Shown here: positions 1 to 5,848 of the stretch, in pieces
How the letters are laid out: every line of letters begins with the position of its first letter
Numbering within the stretch: position 1 is the stretch's first letter
Source: Verrucomicrobiota bacterium
Lineage (GTDB): Bacteria > Verrucomicrobiota > Verrucomicrobiia > Opitutales > Opitutaceae
DNA: 8,080 bases
Assembly (NCBI GenBank): GCA_030916665.1
Contig: JAUPWC010000608.1
Span: 1 to 8,080 of the forward strand
Reading direction: 5' to 3'
Translations under genes and position numbers: made by a program
The notes under the pieces: model-generated
Seen by the model: the letters and a program-made list of their open reading frames with translations, nothing else
Databases searched by the model: none
What the model was told of the DNA's origin: nothing

Positions 1-12
1 AGGAGCAGCATG

Positions 13-225
13 CTAAAGAAGCTCCTCGAGGTTGCCGTCGGTCGCGGCCAGCCGGACGGCATGCGTTTCGGTGCCGGTCACAGTGGCGGTGAGGGTGTCG
101 CCATGCACGACGCGGGAACGGACCTGGCCGCGTTCACAATAGGCCTGACCACGCCGGAAGGAGGTGTCGCCTGCCAGTCGGCGGATCTGTTTCAGGGTGA
201 GAAAGCGGGACAGGGCGGAAGTCAT
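13..225 (-). CDS. N-terminal part of a SWIM zinc-finger-like protein, ended by an early stop (possible frameshift)
   Basis: The 70 codons from the ATG at 225 give a segment (FLTLKQIRRLAGD, then FRRGQAYCERGQV, then a beta-rich stretch) typical of the region just ahead of the CxCP...CxH metal site in SWIM zinc-finger proteins, including SWIM-bearing SNF2 helicases. SWIM domains bind zinc and contact DNA or protein. The frame stops with TAG at 13-15, before any CxCP. Re-read one base back, the last bases give L-A-C-C-S at the window edge, which could begin the expected C-S-C-P, so a frameshift or a missing base is plausible. Alternatively this is a true short ORF: an ATG at 11-9 overlaps the stop region and has a GAGGAG ribosome-binding-like site about 10 nt upstream. 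The start at 225 is preferred to an in-frame ATG at 333, because the extra 36 residues are non-family-like and cross a promoter-like AT-rich stretch. Family call moderate; integrity unresolved. Confidence 0.5.
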   Translation of the reverse strand: MTSALSRFLTLKQIRRLAGDTSFRRGQAYCERGQVRSRVVHGDTLTATVTGTETHAVRLAATDGNLEELL

Positions 226-237
226 GGAAAATTGACC

Positions 238-266
238 ACAATAAGCAAAAGAACGCAAAATCAGAA
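238..266 (-). promoter_or_regulatory. Candidate sigma70-type promoter for the SWIM-like gene
   Basis: Read on the minus strand, TTCTGA (266-261) and TATTGT (243-238) are separated by 17 bp, inside the only clearly AT-rich stretch of this GC-rich neighbourhood. The expected transcription start would fall about 6 nt before the ATG at 225, and no Shine-Dalgarno is visible, so the message could be nearly leaderless. The -35 match is weak (3/6) and the -10 match fair (4/6). Confidence 0.3.
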
Positions 267-406
267 CGGCGCGGCTTGAGCCAGCTTCAGGGGAATGTCG
301 CGACGACGCAAAAAGGGGAGCCGGTCGTCGCACCGGCGCACATCGAGCCCAGGCCGGAGCTCAGCAGCGTCGCGTGAACGACGGATTCGGGTTCTGAGTC
401 AGATGC

Positions 407-483
407 GGTGGAGCGACCTGTTCCTCGGGCGCTTGTCTGGGCTGCGGCCATCTTCAGCGCGTTGGGGAGCAACGCGCTCCACC
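407..483. repeat. 77-bp palindromic element with 9-bp terminal inverted repeats (REP/MITE-like)
   Basis: The ends GGTGGAGCG (407-415) and CGCTCCACC (475-483) are perfect inverted repeats. Inside the right half is a second perfect inverted repeat, AGCGCGTT (456-463) and AACGCGCT (471-478), with the 7-nt loop GGGGAGC; an overlapping smaller palindrome GGAGC/GCTCC also exists (466-470, 476-480). Nested, overlapping palindromes of this kind in a gene gap are typical of REP/BIME elements or tiny non-autonomous transposons. Whether it is multicopy cannot be told from one window. Confidence 0.5.
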
Positions 484-555
484 CCTGGGAAAAGTCCCGC
501 CGCTCGTGCCGCTCTTGGGCTACAGCGCCGATCGAGGAATCAGGCCTGAAGGCGC

Positions 556-1413
556 TCAGCCTTCCCGCAGTTTGCGCAGCGCCTCGAGCGCGCGCGTAAA
601 CCTGGGGTCGCCCACGAGGGCGGACTCGTAGGCGGAGATGGCGCCGGGTTTGTCGCCCTTCTTCAGGAGGATGTCGCCGATGAAGGTGTGGACGCGTGCG
701 TCGTTTTTGCGATCCGGCTGGGTGACGATCTCGCGGAGGGCGGTGAGCCCGCGGTCGAGATGCAGTCCGGTCTGGGCGGCGAGCCGGCCGAAGTGATAGA
801 GCGCGTCGGGGTCGCCCGGGGTCTCGCGCAGGACCTCGTCGTAGAGGGCGATGGCCTCGGCGAATTTCTTTTCGTGCGAATAAAGCGAGGCGTAGGCGGC
901 GCGTCCGCGGCGGGCGTCGAGTTTCTTGATCTCGGCGGCCTCCGCGTAGGCGAGTTCGATGCCGCCGCCGACAATGCCCGGGGCCTGGCGGCAGAATTCC
1001 ATGAGGCTCCAGCGCGCGTTGAGATTGGCCGGATCGAGTTCGACCGCCCGGTCGTAGGCGGCCTTGCACTTCTTGGCGAAGCCCATCTTGGCGAACAGGC
1101 CGGCCTTGGTCGCGGCGAAGCCGTAGGCGTGGCCGAGCTGAAGACGGTAAATGGCGTTGTCGGGCAGGAGTTCGACGGCCTTCTCGTGTGCGGCGACGGC
1201 GGCGTCGGCGTTTTGCAGCGCGAGGTGTGCCTGGCCGAGCGCCTGCCAGGCCTCGGCGTCGGCGGGTTCCTTTGCCGTGACGCCTTCCAGGAGCGTCCGC
1301 GCCTCGCTCCACTGGCGCTGCTTGAAAAGCTCGGCGACCTGCTCGCGAAGGGTGGATGCGGCGGCGTGGCCCGCGAGCGCGGTCAGCGTGAGGAGCAGCA
1401 GGTGGCGGAGCAT
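556..1413 (-). CDS. Secreted tetratricopeptide-repeat (TPR) protein
   Basis: This 285-residue protein begins with a signal peptide: a short basic n-region, the leucine-rich core LLLLTLTALAG, and a likely cleavage near A-A-A-S around residue 20. It should act outside the cytoplasm. The rest is helical TPR repeats: roughly residues 23-54, 55-88, 110-134 (ending AVELDPAN), 172-204 (ending LRETPGDPDAL) and 240-273. Between repeats is a conserved-looking insert, LGHAYGFAATKAGLFAKMGFAKKC (93-116, given here as a span of key residues G95, Y98, K110-G112, K115) and APGIVGGG (144-151). I recall this combination from a recurring bacterial TPR family of unknown function. TPRs are protein-binding scaffolds; no catalytic motif is seen. 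The ATG at 1413 is chosen because it starts the signal peptide directly; no strong ribosome-binding site precedes it. The gene is divergent from the phospholipid-repair gene at 1529. Partner and role unknown. Confidence 0.85.
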   Translation of the reverse strand: MLRHLLLLTLTALAGHAAASTLREQVAELFKQRQWSEARTLLEGVTAKEPADAEAWQALGQAHLALQNADAAVAAHEKAVELLPDNAIYRLQLGHAYGFAATKAGLFAKMGFAKKCKAAYDRAVELDPANLNARWSLMEFCRQAPGIVGGGIELAYAEAAEIKKLDARRGRAAYASLYSHEKKFAEAIALYDEVLRETPGDPDALYHFGRLAAQTGLHLDRGLTALREIVTQPDRKNDARVHTFIGDILLKKGDKPGAISAYESALVGDPRFTRALEALRKLREG

Positions 1414-1528
1414 CGGGTTTAGGACAGGGGCGCGGGGAATTGTTTCCAGTCAAATCCGGCCGGTGAGGGAGCAAAGGAAGGACTTGCCGAAGCCGGGCAG
1501 GCGGGCACTGTCATAGCGCTTTCCCTGC
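1414..1528. promoter_or_regulatory. Divergent intergenic region between TPR gene and lplT-aas fusion
   Basis: Promoters for both divergent genes should lie in these 115 bp. On the minus strand a good -35-like TTGACT (1454-1449) precedes the TPR gene, but I find no convincing -10 at the normal spacing. On the plus strand TTGCCG (1484-1489) lies ahead of the fusion gene, with the poor candidates CACTGT (1506-1511, 16-bp spacer) or TCATAG (1511-1516, 21-bp spacer). Neither gene has a recognisable Shine-Dalgarno. Confidence 0.35.
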
Positions 1529-4500
1529 ATGAAACTACCCCGTGCTTCGCTGGCCGCGCTCCTTCTTGCCCAGGCGCAGGAAACCTTCAATGACTGCGCG
1601 GCCAAGTTCATGCTCATCGGCCTGACCCAACAACTCGCGCGGGCGGCCGGGGAGGATCCGAAGCCGATGATCTCGTTCATCGCGCTGTTGCTGGTGCTGC
1701 CCTACGTGCTGTTTGCCCCGGTGTGCGGGTGGTTGGCCGACCGGTTCCCGAAGCGCACGGTGCTGAACTGGACGCTGATTTCCCAGGTGGGCGTCATGCT
1801 GCTGCTGGTGGCGGCGCTGATGTTCAAGTCCTATGCGCTGGCGATGGTGGCGTTTTTCCTCCTGTCGGCCGAAACGGCGGTGCTGGCCCCGGCCAAGCGC
1901 GGCATCCTGCTGGAGTATGTCGGCGAGCGGCAGCTCTCCCGCTGGGTCGGTTACATGGAGATGCTGAACATCACGGCGATCCTCGTGGGCACCTTTGCCG
2001 GGGGCTGGCTGTTCTCGCACTGGCTCGGACAGGGTGAAGACATCTGGTCGGCCGGCCTGAAGGTGGCGTGGTTGCTGACCGGATTGGCCGTGGTGGCGTG
2101 GGCCCTTTTCCAGGTGGCGAAACCAACCAAGGCCCAGTCTGCCGAGCCGTTCCGTTGGAGTCTTTGGTTCCGTCATATCACGGATGTGGCCGAGGTCTGG
2201 CGTGAGCGACCGCTCTGGCGCTCCACGATGGGCATCTGTTTTTTCTACGCGGTGGGCGGTTACTTCATGCTGCTCATTCCGCAGATCGCTTACGAGATGG
2301 AGGCGGGAGGGGTTAAGACCGCGGCCGTTTCCAGCATGATGATGCTGTGGGTCGGTGTCGGCACGATGCTGGGCAACCTTCTGGCGGGTCTGCTTTCGCG
2401 GCGCGGGGTTGAGCTGGGCCTGGCGCCGATCGGCGGGTTCATGCTGCTGGGGGTTCTGTTCGCCATGGGGTTCACCCCATTCGGCGGGAGCGGGTTTACC
2501 GGCCTGCTGATCGCGGCGGGCTTCGCCACGGGCCTCTTCGTCGTGCCCCTTTATGCGTTCATCCAGCAGAAGTCGGGCGACCACCGGCGCGGGCGCATTT
2601 TGGCCGGTGTGGCTTTGCTCGACAGTCTCGCGGGTTCGGCGGTAAGCGGAATTTATTCCTTTGTCGCCGGCGACGGGGCGCTGGCGCTAAATCCCCACGC
2701 CCAACTCTTCCTGATGGCGGCGCTGACGCTGGGCATGCTGCTCTACGGCGTCTGGCACATCCCGCACCACACGGTCTGCACGGTGATGCGGCTGATCGGT
2801 CCGATTTTCTACCGCGTGAAGTCCGTCGGCTGGGAGAACATCCCGCAGGGCGGGGCGCTCGTGATCTGCAACCACCTGTCGTATGTGGATGCCGTGGTGC
2901 TGCAGATCGCATCGCCGCGGCCGATGCGGTTCATCGCGTTTGCGGGCTTCGTGAAGAGCCCGGTGATGCGGTTTATCTTCCGCGCGGCGGGCGTGATTCC
3001 CGTCACCGCGAACAAGCCGATGAAGGGCATCCGGCTGGCGGTCGAGGCCATCCAGAACGGCGAACTGGTGTGCGTTTTTCCCGAGGGCGCGATCTCACGC
3101 ACGGGCCAGCTCATGCAGCTGAAGCGCGGTTTCGGCCTGATCGCCGAGACCGCCAAGGCACCGGTCGTACCCGCGGTGATCGACGGTCTGTGGGGTTCGA
3201 TCTACTCCTTTGCCGGCAACAAATACCTCTGGAAACCGCCACGGTTGATGCCCACGCATGTCTGCGTGATGTTCGGCCGGCCGATTCAGCCGGAAAAGGT
3301 CAACCTCGACTCCGCCCGCCGCGCGCTGCTCGACCTCGGGGAACAGGCCTTTCAGGAGCGCCCGGTGCTCAAGCGCAACCTCGCCCGCGAGGCGGTGCGG
3401 GCGCTGGCCAAGCATCCGCGGCATGTCGCGATCGTGGACCGCACGGCGGATCGCCGCGAAGTGAAGGCCGGCCAGCTGATCGCCGTGGCGGCGGTGCTGG
3501 CGCGCCGCATCAAGGCAACGGTGCCCGAAAAACGCGTCGGCATCGTGTTGCCGCCGGGGGCGGGCGCGACCATCGCCAATCTCGCCATCGCCTGCGCGGG
3601 CAAGGTGCCCGTGAACCTGAACTTCACCGCCGGCAAGGCAGCGGTCGAGGCGTCGCTGCGACTGGGCGAGATCAGCACGGTCATCTCGGCCGACGCGATG
3701 CGGACGAAGGTGCCGAATTTCCCGTTCCCGGAGCGCACGCTGGATTTCAAGAAGGAGGTCGAGGCCGCCGGCGGCAAGAAGGCCATCATCCCGTGGCTGC
3801 TCGCCGCCAATCTGCTGCCCAACCAGTGGGTGGCCGACCTTATGGGCCTGCCGCGCACCGGCGACCACGACGAGGCGGCGTTGCTGTTCACCAGCGGCAG
3901 CTCCGGCGAGCCCAAGGGCGTGGTGCCCACCCACCGCAACATCCTGTCCAACTGCGCCCAGATCTCCTCACTCTCCATCCTGCCCGAGACCGCGACCATG
4001 CTCGGCTGCCTGCCGGTGTTCCACTCGTTCGGCTTCACGGTCACACTCTGGTATCCGCTCATGCGCGGCTGCCGCGTGGTGACGGTGCCGAGCCCGCTCG
4101 ACACGAAGAAGATCGTGGACGCCATCAAGGAGGAGCAGGCGACGGTCATGATCGGCGCACCGACCTTCATCCGGCCGTTTCTCAAGAAGGCGACGAAGGA
4201 GGAGCTCAAGACGCTCAACCTCGTCGTCACCGGAGCGGAGAAGCTGCCGATGGACCTCTACGACGCGTTCCTCGCGCAGTTCGGCATCGAGATTCTGCAG
4301 GGCTACGGCCTGACCGAGACGACGCCCGCCGCGAGCATCAACCAGTATCACCCGCCGATCACGACCTCGACGGCCGAGCACCAGGAGGGCAAACGCCTCG
4401 GCGCGGTCGGCCGATTGCTGCCGGGATCGACGGCAAAGATCACCGATCCCGACACGGGCGAGGAGCTGCCGCTCAATTCGACCGGCATGCTCTGGCTCAA

Positions 4501-4972
4501 GGGGCCGCATGTTTTCCCCGGCTACCTCAAGGACCCGGAGAAGACCGCCGCCGCGATCAAGGACCGGTGGTTCATCACCGGCGATCTCGGACGCATGGAC
4601 GATGACGGATTCCTGTTCATCGAGGGCCGGCTGTCGCGGTTTTCCAAGATCGGCGGCGAGATGGTGCCGCACGGCACGATCGAGCAGCGGCTCATCACGG
4701 CCTTCGAGTGGGACCAGAACGACGGCCCGACCGCCGTGGTCACAGGCATTCCCGATGCAGCCAAGGGTGAGGCGCTCGTGCTGTTGACCACGAAGGAAGT
4801 TCTGCCCGCCGATGTGCGCGCCAAGCTGCTGGAGGCCGGCTTTCCCAATCTCTGGGTGCCCAAGCTGATCGTGAAGGTGGACGCGATCCCCGTGCTCGGC
4901 ACCGGCAAGACCGACCTCAAGGGCTGCCGCACGCTGGCCATCGAGCGCGCAGCTACGCTGGCGGAGGCGTGA
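1529..4972 (+). CDS. LplT-PlsC-Aas fusion: lysophospholipid transporter / acyltransferase / acyl-ACP synthetase
   Basis: This 1147-residue protein joins three activities of phospholipid repair. Residues 1 to about 405 are an LplT-like MFS transporter: many hydrophobic spans, loop motif GWLADRFPKR (67-76), the LplT-like PAKRGIL (121-127), and FVVPLYAFIQQ late in the domain. Residues about 415-610 are a PlsC-type acyltransferase with the HX4D catalytic motif (H449, D454) and FPEG (517-520), followed by an Aas-like stretch containing T-G-Q-L-M. Residues about 630-1140 are an AMP-forming acyl-ACP synthetase: FTSGSSGEPKG (787-797), YGLTET (926-931), TGDLG with D1019, R1034 and C-terminal K1127 in GTGKTD. 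In E. coli, LplT flips lysophospholipid inward and the separate Aas re-acylates it using acyl-ACP; here all would sit in one inner-membrane chain. All core motifs appear intact. The ATG at 1529 begins just before the first membrane span. Such fusions are known in other bacteria; substrate is inferred. Confidence 0.9.
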   Translation: MKLPRASLAALLLAQAQETFNDCAAKFMLIGLTQQLARAAGEDPKPMISFIALLLVLPYVLFAPVCGWLADRFPKRTVLNWTLISQVGVMLLLVAALMFKSYALAMVAFFLLSAETAVLAPAKRGILLEYVGERQLSRWVGYMEMLNITAILVGTFAGGWLFSHWLGQGEDIWSAGLKVAWLLTGLAVVAWALFQVAKPTKAQSAEPFRWSLWFRHITDVAEVWRERPLWRSTMGICFFYAVGGYFMLLIPQIAYEMEAGGVKTAAVSSMMMLWVGVGTMLGNLLAGLLSRRGVELGLAPIGGFMLLGVLFAMGFTPFGGSGFTGLLIAAGFATGLFVVPLYAFIQQKSGDHRRGRILAGVALLDSLAGSAVSGIYSFVAGDGALALNPHAQLFLMAALTLGMLLYGVWHIPHHTVCTVMRLIGPIFYRVKSVGWENIPQGGALVICNHLSYVDAVVLQIASPRPMRFIAFAGFVKSPVMRFIFRAAGVIPVTANKPMKGIRLAVEAIQNGELVCVFPEGAISRTGQLMQLKRGFGLIAETAKAPVVPAVIDGLWGSIYSFAGNKYLWKPPRLMPTHVCVMFGRPIQPEKVNLDSARRALLDLGEQAFQERPVLKRNLAREAVRALAKHPRHVAIVDRTADRREVKAGQLIAVAAVLARRIKATVPEKRVGIVLPPGAGATIANLAIACAGKVPVNLNFTAGKAAVEASLRLGEISTVISADAMRTKVPNFPFPERTLDFKKEVEAAGGKKAIIPWLLAANLLPNQWVADLMGLPRTGDHDEAALLFTSGSSGEPKGVVPTHRNILSNCAQISSLSILPETATMLGCLPVFHSFGFTVTLWYPLMRGCRVVTVPSPLDTKKIVDAIKEEQATVMIGAPTFIRPFLKKATKEELKTLNLVVTGAEKLPMDLYDAFLAQFGIEILQGYGLTETTPAASINQYHPPITTSTAEHQEGKRLGAVGRLLPGSTAKITDPDTGEELPLNSTGMLWLKGPHVFPGYLKDPEKTAAAIKDRWFITGDLGRMDDDGFLFIEGRLSRFSKIGGEMVPHGTIEQRLITAFEWDQNDGPTAVVTGIPDAAKGEALVLLTTKEVLPADVRAKLLEAGFPNLWVPKLIVKVDAIPVLGTGKTDLKGCRTLAIERAATLAEA

Positions 4973-5007
4973 GCTGAGACCCTTGGCCTGCGGAAGGAGC
5001 AAATGAC

Positions 5008-5035
5008 TTGTCGCGCTCCGGCTCACGGCTAGGGT
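5008..5035 (+). promoter_or_regulatory. Candidate promoter for the small-protein/NTase operon
   Basis: TTGTCG (5008-5013) and TAGGGT (5030-5035) are separated by 16 bp in the gap after the lplT-aas fusion. Transcription would start near 5042, leaving a leader of about 57 nt before the ATG at 5099. The -35 match is 4/6 and the -10 match 3/6, so this is only a candidate. No terminator is visible between 4973 and this site, so read-through from the fusion gene is possible. Confidence 0.35.
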
Positions 5036-5087
5036 GGGGATGTGAACAGTTCCACCCAGATGCCCGCACTCCGGCCTGATCTGCAAC

Positions 5088-5094
5088 GGGAGGA
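5088..5094 (+). promoter_or_regulatory. Ribosome-binding site deciding the start of the 61-residue protein
   Basis: GGGAGGA lies 4 nt (5 nt counted from GGAGG) before the ATG at 5099. It is the clearest Shine-Dalgarno in the window and favours 5099 over the in-frame GTG at 5042, which has no such site and lies at the predicted transcription start. Confidence 0.6.
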
Positions 5095-5098
5095 CCCG

Positions 5099-5284
5099 AT
5101 GGATCCGAAAATGGTGGCGCTTTACCGCGCAGCCACCCCGCAGCAGAAGCTCGCCGCGGTGGACCAGCTCAACCGCACGTTGCAAAGTCTCAAGTCGGCG
5201 GAACTCGAAGCGAACCGGCCCGATCTCTCAGCCGAGCAACGTCGCGCTGAATTGCGCCGGTGGTGGCTTTCCGCCCGCGATTGA
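5099..5284 (+). CDS. Small helical protein paired with nucleotidyltransferase (unknown function)
   Basis: The 61-residue product starts MDPKMVALYRAATPQQKLA and is charged, lacks cysteines and membrane segments, and should be almost wholly alpha-helical. The pattern 'ALYR..TP.QKL' early and 'RPDLSAEQRRAELRRWW' late (about residues 40-56) resembles small proteins that I recall lying directly upstream of minimal nucleotidyltransferases in many bacteria; I know no assigned function. The ATG at 5099 is chosen for its strong GGGAGGA site; an in-frame GTG at 5042 would add 19 residues. The stop is 11 nt before the downstream NTase start, so the two are probably co-transcribed and translationally coupled. 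By position it could be an antitoxin-like or accessory partner of the NTase, but that is inference only. Confidence 0.7.
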   Translation: MDPKMVALYRAATPQQKLAAVDQLNRTLQSLKSAELEANRPDLSAEQRRAELRRWWLSARD

Positions 5285-5295
5285 GTGCGCCGCCG

Positions 5296-5829
5296 ATGTG
5301 GGACTGGCTCTTTCAGTTCATCAATCCGTTGGAGCGGGCGGGTATTCCCTACGCCCTGGTCGGTTCGGTCGCCTCATCCATCTATGGTGAACCTCGTGCC
5401 ACCAACGATCTTGATGTGGTCATCCAGATAGCGCCGGGTGATGCGGAGAAGCTGGTCGCGGTGTTTCCCGAAACCGAATTCTACGTGCCGCCGGTGGAAA
5501 CCGTGCGCACGGAAGCCGGCCGTCGCTACGGGGCTCATTTGAATGTCATTGCGCATGCCGGCATGACCAAGGCGGATCTTTATCCGCTGCCGGCTGAACA
5601 GCGTCATTGGTTTGAGCGACGGAGGTCAATCAGGGTGGAAGGGCGGGAGATATGGGTGGCGGCACCCGAGGCTGTTATCCTGCACAAGCTGCTCTTTCAT
5701 CGGGAGAGCGGTGGCGAGAAGCATCTGCGTGACGTGCGTGCCATGCTGGTCACAGTGGGAGCCGCCATTGACCGTCCATGGCTGGACCGGGAGTTGCGGA
5801 GGCTGGGATTGCAGCTTCCGCCCCTGTGA
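5296..5829 (+). CDS. Minimal nucleotidyltransferase (NTase, AbiEii/DUF6036-like)
   Basis: The 177-residue protein carries the polymerase-beta-type NTase signature: hydrophobic strand YALVGS with G23-S24, then YGEPRATNDLDVV with the metal-binding pair D38 and D40. A third acidic residue is likely D94 in KADLY. A later block, APEAVILHKL (122-132) with K131 and then EKHLRDVRAML (141-151), matches the C-terminal helices of AbiEii-like and related NTases, which transfer a nucleotide to protein, RNA or small molecules. The target is unknown. The ATG at 5296 begins directly before the first helix; an upstream in-frame ATG at 5260 overlaps the preceding gene and adds a non-conserved, proline-rich stretch. 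No strong ribosome-binding site precedes it, consistent with coupling to the small gene ending 11 nt earlier. Its stop is 10 bp from the stop of the convergent transporter gene. It may be part of a toxin-antitoxin or defence pair, but no HEPN or AbiEi partner is present. Confidence 0.8.
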   Translation: MWDWLFQFINPLERAGIPYALVGSVASSIYGEPRATNDLDVVIQIAPGDAEKLVAVFPETEFYVPPVETVRTEAGRRYGAHLNVIAHAGMTKADLYPLPAEQRHWFERRRSIRVEGREIWVAAPEAVILHKLLFHRESGGEKHLRDVRAMLVTVGAAIDRPWLDRELRRLGLQLPPL

Positions 5830-5831
5830 AA

Positions 5832-5848
5832 GCGGCCGCTCAAGCGGC
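5832..5848. repeat. Palindrome across the convergent stop codons
   Basis: GCCGC (5835-5839) and GCGGC (5844-5848) form a short hairpin with loop TCAA, overlapping the 8-bp palindrome GCGGCCGC (5832-5839). It spans the 10-bp gap between the NTase and transporter stops. There is no adjacent T-run on either strand, so it is at best a weak bidirectional terminator. Confidence 0.3.

Larger units (their letters stand above)
226..555. other. Non-coding gap between SWIM-like gene and TPR gene
   Basis: This 330-bp stretch lies downstream of the TPR gene and upstream of the SWIM-like gene, both on the minus strand. The open frames crossing it are arginine/serine/alanine-rich and resemble no family, so I see no gene. 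It holds the promoter-like segment at 238-266, a small hairpin (GCCGGT/ACCGGC, 320-325 with 332-337), the 77-bp inverted-repeat element at 407-483, and a 10-bp palindrome (TCAGGCCTGA, 540-549) just after the TPR stop. No T-rich terminator is visible downstream of the TPR gene. Confidence 0.6.

Noticed and set aside
688..1422. Long open frame (244 codons) on the plus strand opposite the TPR gene
   Set aside because: Its product is low-complexity (G/A/V/E-rich) with no family resemblance; the minus frame has a signal peptide and TPR repeats. It is a GC-driven shadow.
287..1474. 395-codon minus frame overlapping the TPR gene and the 226-555 gap
   Set aside because: Arg/Pro-rich out-of-frame translation of the TPR gene; its tail only looks open because the palindromic gap has few stops.
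3070..4605. 511-codon alternative frame inside the lplT-aas fusion
   Set aside because: Composition is R/G/A/H-rich, with no motifs, while the main frame carries all acyltransferase and synthetase motifs.
5003..5032. Possible 9-residue leader peptide (ATG at 5003 after AAGGAG)
   Set aside because: It lies inside the candidate promoter, the spacing of 3 nt is too short, and there is no attenuator-like structure after it.
5042..5098. GTG start at 5042 adding 19 residues to the small protein
   Set aside because: No ribosome-binding site, and it coincides with the predicted transcription start; the ATG at 5099 has a strong GGGAGGA site. A leaderless longer form cannot be fully excluded.
5099..5829. 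Classical AbiE or MNT-HEPN toxin-antitoxin system
   Set aside because: The NTase fits loosely, but the partner is neither a winged-helix AbiEi nor a HEPN protein, so a named system cannot be claimed.
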